A program made the translations under genes and the position numbers. This document shows, in pieces, positions 7,599 to 17,180 of a stretch of DNA of 64,000 bases. Source of the DNA: an uncultured Collinsella sp. (GTDB lineage: Bacteria; Actinomycetota; Coriobacteriia; Coriobacteriales; Coriobacteriaceae); NCBI GenBank assembly GCA_900552385.1, contig URZI01000004.1, forward strand, positions 67,627 through 131,626. The letters are read 5' to 3'. Under the pieces are notes generated by a model. The model did no database searches. It saw nothing but the letters and a program-made list of their open reading frames with translations, and was not told the DNA's origin. Position 1 is the stretch's first letter. Each line of letters begins with the position of its first letter.

Positions 7599-9821
7599 AT
7601 GGAGAAGCATAAAGTGATCTGCCCGTATTGCGGCGCCGGTTGCCAGTTTAACCTCCTGGTCCAAAACGGCCAGGTCGTGGGCACCGAGCCGCTCAACGGC
7701 ATCACCAACCAGAGCGAGCTGTGCCTTAAGGGCATGAGCGGCTATGACTTCATCAACGACACTAAGATCTTGACTCCTCGCGTACTGCACCCGATGATCC
7801 GCCGCACCAAGGGCGCGGATCTTGAGCGCGTAAGCTGGGACGAGGCACTGGATTTCACCGCATCTAAGATGCAGGCCATAATTGACGAATATGGTCCTAA
7901 CGCTGTCATGACCACCGGCTCTTCGCGAGGCGGCGGCAATGAGGCGAACTACGTCATGCAGAAGTTTACGCGTGCGTGCATCGGCACCCACAGCGTAGAC
8001 AACTGCGCCCGTACTTGACACGGCCCTACTGTCCTCGGTCTGATGGACACGGTTGGTTCAGGTTGCATGTCATGCTCCATCCCCGGTATGGAGGATGCTG
8101 GCTGCATTTTCCTCTTCGGCTATAACCCTGCCGATTCGCACCCCATCGTCGCAAGGCGTATCGTGCGAGCCAAAGAAAAGGGTTGCAAGATCATCGTCGC
8201 CGACCCGCGCCATATCGAAACCGCGCGTATCGCCGATCTCTACCTTCCGATCAAGAACGGTTGCAATGTTGCGTTCCTCAACGCCTTTGCCAACTGCTTG
8301 GTCAACGATGGCCTCTACGACAAGGAATTCGTCGCCGAGCACACGAACGGCTTTGACGAGTGGTGGGAGACCATCAAGAACTACACTCCCGAATCCGTAC
8401 AGGACATCACGGGTGTCGAGCCCGCGTTGATCCACCAAGCTGCCGAAATGTACGCCACGGCGAAGCCCTCCGCCATCATTGGCTGGGGCATGGGCGTATG
8501 CCAGCAGAAGCAGAACCTGAAGACGGTGCACACCATCGCCTCCATCGCCTGCGTTGCCGGCCAGATCGGCAAACCCAATTCCGGCCTCGCGCCCGTGCGT
8601 GGTCAGAACAACGTCCAGGGCTCCTGCGATATGGGCATGCTGCCTAACCTGTACCCTGGCTACCAGAAAGTCACCGACCCCGCCGTGCGCGCCAAGTTTG
8701 CAAAGGCTTGGGGCGTGCCCGAGGAAAAGCTCCCGCTCGAGGAGGGCTACAAGCTCACCGACCTGGGCCACCTGGTCGACGAGGGCAAGGTGCACTGCTT
8801 CTACAACTACGGCGAGGACCCGGTGCAGACCGAGCCCGATTCGGCCGGTATGCGCAAGACGCTCTCCGAGCTGGATCTGTTCATTTGCCAGGACATCTTT
8901 ATGACGCAGACGACCATGCTCGCCGACGTCATCCTGCCCGCTACCTCTTGGGGCGAGCACGAGGGTGTCTTTACCGCATCCGACCGTAGCTTCCAGCACT
9001 TTGACGCGGCTGTTCCGCCCAAGGGCGAGTGCCGCCACGACTGGGAGATCTTCGCGGACCTGTCCACGCGTATGGGCTATCCCATGCACTACGACAACAC
9101 CGAGCAGATCTGGAACGAGTGCATTAGCCTGTGCCCCAACTTTGTGGGCGCGACCTACGAGAAGATGGCTCCCGAGGGCGGTTACGCCCAGTGGCCGGTC
9201 AAGAGCACCGATGTGAACGACCACGGTACGCCCGACATGTTCGCTGGTGGCAAGTTCACCACCAAGGACGGCCGCGCCAACCTGATGGCGCACGACTGGG
9301 AGGCGCCCTCCGAGCTTCCCGACGATGAGTACCCGCTCATTCTGTGCACCGTCCGCGAGGTCGGTCACTACAGCTGCCGCTCGATGACCGGCAACTGCAA
9401 GACGCTGGCGCTGCTCGCCGACGAGCCCGGCTTTGTCCGCATGAATCCCGCGGACGCCCAGGCGCGCGGCATCAAGAACGGCGACATCGTCTCGATTCAT
9501 AGCCGCCGCGGCCAGGTATACAGCCGCGCCGACGTGAGCGATCGCATCAATAAGGGCACGGTCTACATGACCTACCAGTGGTGGATCGGCAAGTGCAACG
9601 AGCTGACAATTCACAAGGTCGACCCGGTCTCGCATACGCCCGAGGACAAGTTCTCCGCCTGCCAGGTCGACGCCATTGCCGACCAGGTTTGGGCAGAGGG
9701 CGAGGTAGAGCGTCAGTACACCGAGCTCAAGCAGGCTCTGGTGGACGCCGCTGCTCCCCAGGACGTTGAGCCTGGCGCCGCCAAGTTCGACGACGAGACG
9801 CACGTGAACCAAATCGTGTAG
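7599..9821 (+). CDS. fdhF: Selenocysteine formate dehydrogenase FdhF (FDH-H type)
   Basis: 740-residue molybdenum/bis-MGD enzyme that oxidises formate to CO2. The frame runs through an in-frame TGA at 8016-8018, which must be read as selenocysteine: it falls at residue 140, the same position as Sec140 of E. coli FDH-H, in the context NCAR-T-Sec-HGP. The 4Fe-4S ligands Cys8, Cys11, Cys15 and Cys42 also match E. coli numbering, and FGYNPADSHPI is conserved. A SECIS-like hairpin follows the TGA. An automatic caller would split this gene into two. GGAAGGAGG precedes ATG 7599. The window also encodes SelA, SelB, SelD and tRNA-Sec needed to read it. Confidence 0.97.
8016..8056 (+). promoter_or_regulatory. 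Sec codon and bacterial SECIS element
   Basis: Directly after the TGA the RNA can fold with GTCC / GGAC pairing around a loop that holds GGTCTG, the same loop bases as in the E. coli fdhF SECIS recognised by SelB. The extent is an estimate from base pairing by eye. Confidence 0.8.
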
Positions 9822-9842
9822 TCCCGTTCTCGTTGGCTTTTT

Positions 9843-9877
9843 GGGCCGGGCGTCCCGTACGTTCGGGAGCCCGGCCC
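9843..9877 (+). other. Strong hairpin between fdhF and the next ferredoxin gene
   Basis: Stem GGGCCGGGC / GCCCGGCCC with a second inner stem TCCCG / CGGGA, followed by GTTATTTT. It could be a partial terminator or a processing and stability element that sets different levels of fdhF and the downstream hydrogenase genes. Confidence 0.7.
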
Positions 9878-9899
9878 GTTATTTTGAAAGGAAGTGGGG

Positions 9900-10517
9900 A
9901 TGAACCGCTTCATCGACATCAACCCGGAGAGGTGCATCGGCTGCGGAACATGCCAGTCCGCCTGTGCCGACGCCCACCGGATGCAGGGTCTTCAGGATAC
10001 GCCGCGCCTGGCGCTCGTGAAGACCGGCGGTATTTCGGCCGCCCTTGCCTGCCACCATTGCGAGGGTGCTCCCTGCGCCGAGGTTTGCCCGGTGAATGCC
10101 ATCGAGCACGATGGCGATCGCATCCACGTCAAGGAGCAGGAGTGCATCGGGTGCAGGCTGTGCGCCATCGCGTGCCCCTTCGGAGCCATCCATCCCGATG
10201 GCACGTCTATCGCCGGTGTCGCAGGCATGTGCGACCCGACGCCTTCGTATCCTAAGTCCCTGAGCAGCCTGCTTACGTGGGCTCCTGGCCAGTACACCTG
10301 CGCCGTCAAGTGCGACCTGTGTGCCTTCGATCCGGACGGCCCGCATTGTGTGGCGGCGTGCCCCACCAAGGCGCTGACCGTCATGGGCGGCGCGGCCGAT
10401 CGCGAGCTCGACGAGGCCAAGCGCCTGCGCTCGATCGAAAACGGTCCAGTCGTCGACGTTACCGCTGTGGCCCAGGGCCTGTCCGAGAAAGCAGAAGGGA
10501 GCGTAAACAATGGATAG
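9900..10517 (+). CDS. 4Fe-4S ferredoxin-type subunit of formate hydrogenlyase (HycB/HyfA-like)
   Basis: 205 residues with four 4Fe-4S motifs: CIGCGTCQSAC, CHHCEGAPCAEVCP, CIGCRLCAIACP and CDLCAFDP...CVAACP. It should link FdhF to the membrane hydrogenase, the role of HycB or HyfA in enterobacteria. Between the third and fourth clusters it has a 25-30 residue insertion absent from the gene at 7005. ATG 9900 is chosen over GTG 9894 because AAAGGAAG needs the spacing. It overlaps hyfB by eight bases, which indicates coupled translation. Confidence 0.88.
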   Translation: MNRFIDINPERCIGCGTCQSACADAHRMQGLQDTPRLALVKTGGISAALACHHCEGAPCAEVCPVNAIEHDGDRIHVKEQECIGCRLCAIACPFGAIHPDGTSIAGVAGMCDPTPSYPKSLSSLLTWAPGQYTCAVKCDLCAFDPDGPHCVAACPTKALTVMGGAADRELDEAKRLRSIENGPVVDVTAVAQGLSEKAEGSVNNG

Positions 10518-12528
10518 CATGACGCTGTTTATCGCATCGCTTGCCGTCTCGTGCATCGGTGCGCTCGCCTCGGTTCTGCTGATCAAGGCCGATAACGCCG
10601 CCAAGACCGCCGGCTGCCTGATCGGCGCCGTCGCGGCCGTGCTGTCGTTCATCGCGGGCCTCGAGGCCGTGCTTGGCGACGTTTCGTCCCTCAACACGGT
10701 CTTCTTTTTCCCGTTCGCCCGTCTCGAGCTCTTGCTCAACGGCCTTGCGGGCCTGATCGTGGTCCTCATCTCAATCCTCGCCTTTGCGGGCTTCATCTAC
10801 GGTCTGTCCTACTTCGATGAGTACCCGGGCAAGGTCGGGCGCGCCGGTTTCTTCATGAACACCTTCGTCGCCTCGATGATGCTCGTCATCACCGCCGACA
10901 ACGTGTTCTGGTTCCTGGTCGCCTTTGAGCTCATGTCCCTTACGAGCTACTTCCTTGTCGTTATCGAGGAGAACAAGAACTCCATTAGGGGCGGTTGGCT
11001 CTACTTCGTCATCGCGCACGTGGGCTTTGTCCTTATCATGGCGAGCTTCCTGCTCATGACCAACGGCGTGGGCGGTTCCTTCAGCTTCAGTGATTTCCGT
11101 ACGCATGACTTTGGACCCGCCGTCTCCTCCGCGTGCTTCGTCCTCGCGTTCTTCGGATTCGGCGCAAAGGCCGGCATCATCCCGCTGCACTCCTGGCTGC
11201 CCCAGGCGCACCCCGAGGCGCCGTCCAACGTGTCCGCCCTCATGTCCGGCGGCATGATCAAGATCGGCATCCTGGGAATCCTCAAGGTCGGTCTCGACCT
11301 GCTCGCGGGTTCGGGCGTCCAGCTCTGGTGGGGCCTCATGGTCCTGGTCTTCGGATCCATCTCGTCGGTCCTGGGCGTCGTCTACGCCCTCCACGAGCAC
11401 GACATTAAGCGCCTGCTGGCCTACCACTCCGTCGAGAACATTGGCATCATCTTGCTCGGTGTCGGCGCGTCCATGACGGCGCACGCCCTGGGCAACGACG
11501 TCATCGCGACGATCGCGCTCATGGCCGCCCTCTACCACACGCTCAACCACGCCATGTTCAAGGGCGAGCTGTTCCTCGGCGCGGGCTCCCTGCTCTATGC
11601 CACGGGTACGCGCAACATGGAGAAGATGGGCGGCCTGTTCCGCCGTATGCCGGTCACGGCCGTCTGCTTCCTCATCGGTGCCCTTGCCATCTCGGCTATC
11701 CCGCCGCTCAACGGCTTCGTTTCCGAGTGGTTCACCTACCAGTCCCTGTTCAACATCTCGACGCTCTCCGACCCGGTCGTCATGGTGTTCGCCGTCGCCT
11801 CCGCGGCCGCCCTCGCCATCACCGGTGCCCTGGCCGTCACGTGCTTCGTGAAGGCCTACGGCGTCTCGTTCGCGAGCAGCCCTCGTTCCCAGGAGGCCGC
11901 GAACGCCAAGGAGTCCCCGGCTCCGATGTTGTTCTCGCAGATGCTCCTCGCGGCCATCTGCGTGGTGCTGGGAATCGGCTCTCCCGTCATCGCCCCGGTT
12001 CTGGGCGACGTCGCCCAGAGCGTGCTTGCCGGCTCTGCCATCACAGCCACCTCGGGCGTGTCTCTGGTGAACGAGATTTCCGGTGCCGCCACCTCCACCC
12101 CCGCGATCGCCATCGCGCTCGTGGTCCTCACCGGCCTCGCGTTCGTGTTGAGGTCCTGCCTCGGCACCAAGGCCCCCGCTAAGAAGACCGACCCTTGGGC
12201 GTGCGGCTACGAGCCCAACGAGCACATGCCCGTCGTCGCCACGAGCTTCGCGTCAGACGTAGAGCTCTTCATGGGCCCGCTCTACACCCTGCGCGAGGTA
12301 TGCACCAAGATCTGCTGGTCCATCGCGCACGTGTTCCAGAAGCTCACCGGTGTCGCCCAGGGCGTTGAGCCCCTGCCCGACCGCTTCCTGGTCGATGCAC
12401 CGAGCGAGGGTGCCGATAAGCTGGCCGGCCTCGCCTCCAAGATCGAGGGCGGCAACTACTCCGTATACATCTGCTACATCGTCGCGGCGCTCGTGGTCTT
12501 CCTCGTGCTCGCCGTGGTCATGGTCTAG
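10510..12528 (+). CDS. hyfB: Hydrogenase-4 membrane subunit HyfB-like (NuoL/M/N family)
   Basis: 672 residues, very hydrophobic, with the antiporter-like core of complex I subunits. Segments ELMSLTSYFLV, FGAKAGIIPLHSWLPQAHPEAPSNVSALMSG (split across the window-typical helix and loop) and HDIKRLLAYHSVENIG hold the conserved Lys, His and Glu of ion-translocating subunits. The length matches HyfB/HycC. It anchors the hydrogenase and probably moves ions. It begins an eight-gene structural block that is tightly packed on one strand. Confidence 0.92.
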   Translation: MDSMTLFIASLAVSCIGALASVLLIKADNAAKTAGCLIGAVAAVLSFIAGLEAVLGDVSSLNTVFFFPFARLELLLNGLAGLIVVLISILAFAGFIYGLSYFDEYPGKVGRAGFFMNTFVASMMLVITADNVFWFLVAFELMSLTSYFLVVIEENKNSIRGGWLYFVIAHVGFVLIMASFLLMTNGVGGSFSFSDFRTHDFGPAVSSACFVLAFFGFGAKAGIIPLHSWLPQAHPEAPSNVSALMSGGMIKIGILGILKVGLDLLAGSGVQLWWGLMVLVFGSISSVLGVVYALHEHDIKRLLAYHSVENIGIILLGVGASMTAHALGNDVIATIALMAALYHTLNHAMFKGELFLGAGSLLYATGTRNMEKMGGLFRRMPVTAVCFLIGALAISAIPPLNGFVSEWFTYQSLFNISTLSDPVVMVFAVASAAALAITGALAVTCFVKAYGVSFASSPRSQEAANAKESPAPMLFSQMLLAAICVVLGIGSPVIAPVLGDVAQSVLAGSAITATSGVSLVNEISGAATSTPAIAIALVVLTGLAFVLRSCLGTKAPAKKTDPWACGYEPNEHMPVVATSFASDVELFMGPLYTLREVCTKICWSIAHVFQKLTGVAQGVEPLPDRFLVDAPSEGADKLAGLASKIEGGNYSVYICYIVAALVVFLVLAVVMV

Positions 12529-12545
12529 AGAGGGGAGAGGATATT

Positions 12546-13469
12546 ATGAACATCGTTCTTGCGATAGCGCAGGGCCTCGTGGTCATGCTGGTCGCGCCCT
12601 TCTTCTCCGGCCTCGCCCGTGTGATTCGCGCGAAGATGCACAATCGCCGCGGTCCGTCCATCCTTCAGGATTACCGGGACCTCGCGAAGCTCATGGCGCG
12701 TCCCGAGTCCGTGAGTTCCGACTCGAGCTTCGTGCTGCGCATCATGCCGCCGCTGTTCCTCGCGGTGTCGTTCATGCTCGCCATGGGCCTGCCCATGTTC
12801 ACGCTCGAGAGCCCCATGCCCGTCTTTGGTGACGCCATCACCATCATGTACGCGCTCGCGCTGTCCCGCTTCTTCTTCGCGCTGTCCGGCGTGGATTCCT
12901 CCAACGCCTACGCGGGCTTCGGCGGTATCCGCGAGCTCCTCATGAGCGTGCTCATCGAGCCGTCCATGCTCATCGCGCTGTTTGCCGTCGCCATCGTGTG
13001 CGGCTCCACGGACATTGCGACCATGGGTCAGCACATCGTTACGGGCAACGTCTCGAGCGTCGTCGCCGTCATCCTCGCCGGCGTCGCCTTCGCGGCCGCC
13101 TGCTATATGGAGCTCGGCAAGCTTCCGTTCGATCAGGCCGAAGCCGAGCAGGAGCTCCAGGAGGGCCCGCTCGCCGAGCTCTCCGGCCCGTCCCTGGCCA
13201 TGATGAAGCTCGCCATGGGCATGAAGCAGGTCGTGGTCGTCGCTTGGTTCACCTCCATCTTCATCCCCTGGGGAGAGCCCGCGACCATCGGCGTCACCGC
13301 TCTCGTGGGCGCCGTCGTCTTCCTTGTCAAGTGCCTGGTCGATTTCGTTGTCTGCGGCGTGCTCGAGAACTCCGTTTCCCGTTCGCGCTTCAAGGTGCTC
13401 GGTAACCAGACCTGGGCCGTCGTCGGCATCGCGGTCCTCGCGTTCGTCTTCGTCGTCGTAGGCGTGTAG
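12546..13469 (+). CDS. hyfC: Hydrogenase-4 membrane subunit HyfC-like (NuoH family)
   Basis: 307 residues with about eight membrane segments, homologous to NuoH and HycD. The segment RRGPSILQDYRDLAKLM and the later LPFDQAEAEQELQEG are the cytoplasmic loops that contact the hydrogenase arm in this family. AGGGGAGAGG lies before its start. It is placed between hyfB and hyfD as in hyf operons. Confidence 0.92.
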   Translation: MNIVLAIAQGLVVMLVAPFFSGLARVIRAKMHNRRGPSILQDYRDLAKLMARPESVSSDSSFVLRIMPPLFLAVSFMLAMGLPMFTLESPMPVFGDAITIMYALALSRFFFALSGVDSSNAYAGFGGIRELLMSVLIEPSMLIALFAVAIVCGSTDIATMGQHIVTGNVSSVVAVILAGVAFAAACYMELGKLPFDQAEAEQELQEGPLAELSGPSLAMMKLAMGMKQVVVVAWFTSIFIPWGEPATIGVTALVGAVVFLVKCLVDFVVCGVLENSVSRSRFKVLGNQTWAVVGIAVLAFVFVVVGV

Positions 13470-13485
13470 GGAGAAGGGAGAAACT

Positions 13486-14943
13486 ATGTCAATCGAATCG
13501 AGCTTGTCCCTCTTTGCCATGGTGGCGATCGCCGTCCCCATGCTGGGCTCCCTGCTCATCGTCATGCTGCCGCGTCCCTACGCTAAATGGATCTGCGCCT
13601 TTGCCGGCGGCATCGCCACGGTCGCTTCCGTTGGCTTGGCCGCGACGTTTGCCGGAAACGGCATGAACGCGGTCGATGTAACCTGGGCGAGTATGGGCCA
13701 GACCTTGGTCATGGGCTTCATATTCGACCGGATGAGCACGCTGCTCGCACCCGCGTTCGTCGCTATCGGCCTGCTCGTCGTCATCTATTCGTTCCCGTAC
13801 ATGAGCGATAAGAACAAGGAGCATCCCGACGCGCCCCGTCGCCGCTTCTACGTGTACTTCTCCACGTTCATCGGCGCCATGGCCGGTCTCGCCTACAGCT
13901 CCACCATCGTCGGCCAGCTCGTTTTCTTCGAGATCACCGGCGTGTGCTCCTGGGGCCTCATCAGCTACTACATGACGCCCACGGCCAAGAAGGCCGGTAT
14001 GAAGGCGCTCATCATCACCCATATCGGCGCTCTGGGACTCTACATCGGCGCGGCCTTCCTGTTCGCCGGAACCGGCACGTTCGCGCTGAGCGCGATCTCC
14101 CAGCTCGATTCCGGTATGAAGACCGTCGTGCTGCTGCTCATCCTGTTCGCCGCTTGGGCCAAGTCCGCCCAGTTCCCGCTCTACATGTGGCTGCCCTCCG
14201 CAATGGAGGCCCCCACGCCCGTTTCCGCCTACCTCCATGGCGCGTCCATGGTGAAGGTCGGCGTGTGCGTGTTCGCCCGCGCTCTTGCGAGTGCCGGCGA
14301 TATCCCCGAGATCGTCGGTTGGGTCGCCATCATCGACGCCGTCGTGACCATGCTCTTCGGCTTCCTCATGTACCTGCCCCAGAAGGATATGAAGCGCCTG
14401 CTCGCCTTCTCGACGATCGCGCAGCTCGCCTACGTGTTCTTCGGCCTGGGCCTCTCCGTGTTCGGAAGCCAGATGGCGTTCAACGGCGCCGTCGAGCACA
14501 TCTTCAACCACGCGTTCACCAAGACCCTGTTCTTCCTCATCGCCGGCTCCCTCAGCTTCACGCTGGGAACCCGTATGTTGCCCAAGATCCAGGGCCTCAT
14601 GAAGAAGTACCCGGTCACGGGCGTGGGCTTCGCGGTCGCCGCGACCGCTATCGCCGGCGTGCCCCCCATGAGCACGTTCTTCTCCAAGTTCCAGATTATT
14701 TCCGGTGGCTTCGCGGTTGGTGCTTCCAACACGGTCATCTTCGTCCTCGTGTGCGTCATGGTCGTCGAGACCGTCGCCACCTTCGCATGGTTCCTGCGTT
14801 GGATGGGTAAGGTCCTGCCCGGTGAGCCGAGCGAGACCGTGGCCGCCGGCCAGCCCCTTCCGCGCGCCATGGCGTTCGTGTTCGTCGTCCTCATGATCAT
14901 GGTCGTCGTCGCCGGTCCTCTGTCCTCTAGTTGGATGGGTTAG
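13486..14943 (+). CDS. hyfD: Hydrogenase-4 membrane subunit HyfD-like (antiporter-type)
   Basis: 485 residues, proton-conducting membrane transporter family (NuoL/M/N). It has the conserved segments AWAKSAQFPLYMWLPSAMEAPTPVSA and KDMKRLLAFSTIAQLAY, with lysines placed as in ion-pumping subunits. The presence of HyfD-, HyfE- and HyfF-like genes marks a hydrogenase-4 (Hyf) type complex rather than the smaller Hyc type, so more ion translocation per H2 is expected. Spacing to its neighbours is 10-17 bases. Confidence 0.9.
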   Translation: MSIESSLSLFAMVAIAVPMLGSLLIVMLPRPYAKWICAFAGGIATVASVGLAATFAGNGMNAVDVTWASMGQTLVMGFIFDRMSTLLAPAFVAIGLLVVIYSFPYMSDKNKEHPDAPRRRFYVYFSTFIGAMAGLAYSSTIVGQLVFFEITGVCSWGLISYYMTPTAKKAGMKALIITHIGALGLYIGAAFLFAGTGTFALSAISQLDSGMKTVVLLLILFAAWAKSAQFPLYMWLPSAMEAPTPVSAYLHGASMVKVGVCVFARALASAGDIPEIVGWVAIIDAVVTMLFGFLMYLPQKDMKRLLAFSTIAQLAYVFFGLGLSVFGSQMAFNGAVEHIFNHAFTKTLFFLIAGSLSFTLGTRMLPKIQGLMKKYPVTGVGFAVAATAIAGVPPMSTFFSKFQIISGGFAVGASNTVIFVLVCVMVVETVATFAWFLRWMGKVLPGEPSETVAAGQPLPRAMAFVFVVLMIMVVVAGPLSSSWMG

Positions 14944-14953
14944 GAGGTAGGAC

Positions 14954-15607
14954 ATGGGTTATTCGTTAGTCAATATCCTGGGCGGTCTTCTGATCGTGAC
15001 CTCCACCACGGTGGTCGTCTCGAAGACCATCCCGTCCGCCATTAAGTGGTACGCGATCCAGTCGGTTGTCCTGGTGGGCGTGCTGCTCACCCTGGGCCTC
15101 ACCACCGGTGCCACCGAGCTTCTCATGTGGGCCGCGTCGGCCTTCGTCACCAAGGTGATCCTCGTTCCGTTCATTCTCAACCGTGCCTACAAAAAGATGG
15201 GTTCGCCTGCCGATAGCACGCTGACCTCCTCCATCAAGCCGGCCTGGACCATCATCCTCACCGGTCTGGAGGTGGCCATCTGCTTCGCGGTGGTCACGCG
15301 CCTGAGCCTGCCCACCGCTGAGGTGGCTACTCCGGCCCTCGCCATCAGCTTCGCGCACTTCTTCGTCGGCCTCACGTGCATCATCTCCCAGCGCAACATC
15401 CTCAAGCAAATCTTCGGGTACTGCCTTATGGAGAACGGTAGCCACGTGACGCTCGCCCTGCTCGCGCCCACGGCCCCCGAGATCATCGAGATCGGCATCG
15501 CCACCGACGCCATTTTCGCCGTCATCATCATGTCCGCCGTCGTCGTGAGGATCTGGAACGACACCAAGTCGCTCGACTCCCACGACCTGACCGAATTGAA
15601 GGGGTAG
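14954..15607 (+). CDS. hyfE: Hydrogenase-4 membrane subunit HyfE-like
   Basis: 217 residues with six or so membrane helices and the Hyf-E type end in which a NuoK-like segment (AHFFVGLTCIISQRN, then GYCLMENGSHVTLALL) is visible. The order D-E-F fits the hyf operon. GGAGGTAGG precedes the start. Confidence 0.9.
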   Translation: MGYSLVNILGGLLIVTSTTVVVSKTIPSAIKWYAIQSVVLVGVLLTLGLTTGATELLMWAASAFVTKVILVPFILNRAYKKMGSPADSTLTSSIKPAWTIILTGLEVAICFAVVTRLSLPTAEVATPALAISFAHFFVGLTCIISQRNILKQIFGYCLMENGSHVTLALLAPTAPEIIEIGIATDAIFAVIIMSAVVVRIWNDTKSLDSHDLTELKG

Positions 15608-15610
15608 GCC

Positions 15611-17176
15611 ATGGATGTTTCAATGCTGACGGTCGCCCTGCTCGCTTGTCCCCTCGTGTTCTCCCTGATTATGGCTGCGCTCCCCAAGACGACGTCCTAC
15701 AGCGTCTTTGCGGGGCTCAACACCATCTCCGTCGCGGCGACCCTCGTCCTTTCGGTCGTCACCGCGGGAACCATGCTCTCGAGCGGGCAGAATATCGACG
15801 CTTTGGGCCTGTGGCTCCATCTCGATTCGCTCTCGTCGATCTTCGTCCTTCTGGTAGGCATCATCGGGTTCATCACCGGCGTGTACTCCATCTCCTATAT
15901 CAAGATCGATATCGAGGAGAAGACCATGCCGGCCGAGCGCACCAAGCAGTACTACGCGCTGTTTAGCCTGTTCGTTTTCACGATGCTGCTCGCCTGCCTG
16001 TCCAACAACATCATCCTCACCTGGGCGGCGGTCGAGGCCACCACGTTGTCGACCGTGTTCCTCGTGGGCATCTACAAGAACAAGCAGGCGCTCGAGGCGT
16101 CTTGGAAGTACGCGATGGTCTGCACCGCCGGCGTGGCCTTCGGCCTGTTTGGCACGCTGCTCATCTACGCGAACGCCGCCGATATCATGCCCAACGCGCA
16201 TGAGGCAGCCTTCCTCACCTCCATCATGCCCTACGCCGACCAGTTCGACCCGATGCTCGTGCGCCTCGCGTTCGCGTTCATCGTCATCGGCTTCGGCACC
16301 AAGGCGGGCCTGTTCCCCATGCACACTTGGCTGCCCGACGCGCACTCCCAGGCTCCGAGCCCGGTCTCCGCGCTGCTCTCGGGCGTGCTGCTCAAGTGCG
16401 CCATGCTGGTGATCATCCGCTTCTACTCCCTGTCCATCATCACGGTGGGCGACACCTATCCGCGTACGCTCCTGCTCATCCTGGGCACGCTGTCCATCCT
16501 GGTGGCCGCCCTGTGCATCTTTAAGCAGGACGATATCAAGCGCCGCTTCGCGTACTCCTCCGTCGACAACGTCGGCGTGGTCGCGCTGTGCCTGGGTATC
16601 GGTGGTCCGCTCGGTATCGCCGCCTGCCTGCTGCACTGCATCTTCCACGGTTTCACGAAGGCGCTCGCCTTCTGCATGGCCGGTAACATCCAGCACATCT
16701 ACCACACCCGCGACCTGAACAAGATCAAGGGCGTCGTCGAGATCGCTCCCGTCACGGCAGCGCTCACCATCATCGCCCTGCTCGCGCTCGCCGCCTTCCC
16801 GCCGTTCGCCCTGTTCATCTCCGAGTTCCTCACCTTCGTGGCCGGCGTCCAGTCCGGTCCCATCTGGGTGGTCGTGCTCGTGGCCATTGGCCTCACCGGC
16901 GTGTACTTTGCCCTTACCGGCATCGCGCTCAAGTCCATCTTCGGCAAGGCGCCCGAGGGCATGAAGCGCCACGAGGTGCCCGCCCTCATGATCATCCCCG
17001 AGATCGCCCTCGCGATCGTGGTCATGTGGTTCGGTATCGCCACCCCGGTCGCCATCACGAGCGGCGTCGAGGATGCAACGTCCGTCGTTTTGAACCAGAG
17101 CGTCGAAGAGCTCCACGAGGCTCCTCTCTACCGCATGGTGTTCAGTTCCCAGACCAAGACAAGCGAGGTGAATTAG
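15611..17176 (+). CDS. hyfF: Hydrogenase-4 membrane subunit HyfF-like (antiporter-type)
   Basis: 521 residues, the third NuoL/M/N-like protein of the cluster. The segment FGTKAGLFPMHTWLPDAHSQAPSPVSA and KQDDIKRRFAYSSVDNVG hold the conserved charged and histidine residues of the ion channel. It follows hyfE after three bases and ends four bases before the large-subunit gene. Confidence 0.9.
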   Translation: MDVSMLTVALLACPLVFSLIMAALPKTTSYSVFAGLNTISVAATLVLSVVTAGTMLSSGQNIDALGLWLHLDSLSSIFVLLVGIIGFITGVYSISYIKIDIEEKTMPAERTKQYYALFSLFVFTMLLACLSNNIILTWAAVEATTLSTVFLVGIYKNKQALEASWKYAMVCTAGVAFGLFGTLLIYANAADIMPNAHEAAFLTSIMPYADQFDPMLVRLAFAFIVIGFGTKAGLFPMHTWLPDAHSQAPSPVSALLSGVLLKCAMLVIIRFYSLSIITVGDTYPRTLLLILGTLSILVAALCIFKQDDIKRRFAYSSVDNVGVVALCLGIGGPLGIAACLLHCIFHGFTKALAFCMAGNIQHIYHTRDLNKIKGVVEIAPVTAALTIIALLALAAFPPFALFISEFLTFVAGVQSGPIWVVVLVAIGLTGVYFALTGIALKSIFGKAPEGMKRHEVPALMIIPEIALAIVVMWFGIATPVAITSGVEDATSVVLNQSVEELHEAPLYRMVFSSQTKTSEVN

Positions 17177-17180
17177 CACC

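Noticed and set aside
8019..8042. fdhF broken by a nonsense mutation
   Set aside because: The stop is TGA at the exact Sec140 position with a SECIS-like hairpin, and the Sec machinery is present, so it is a selenoprotein and not a pseudogene.
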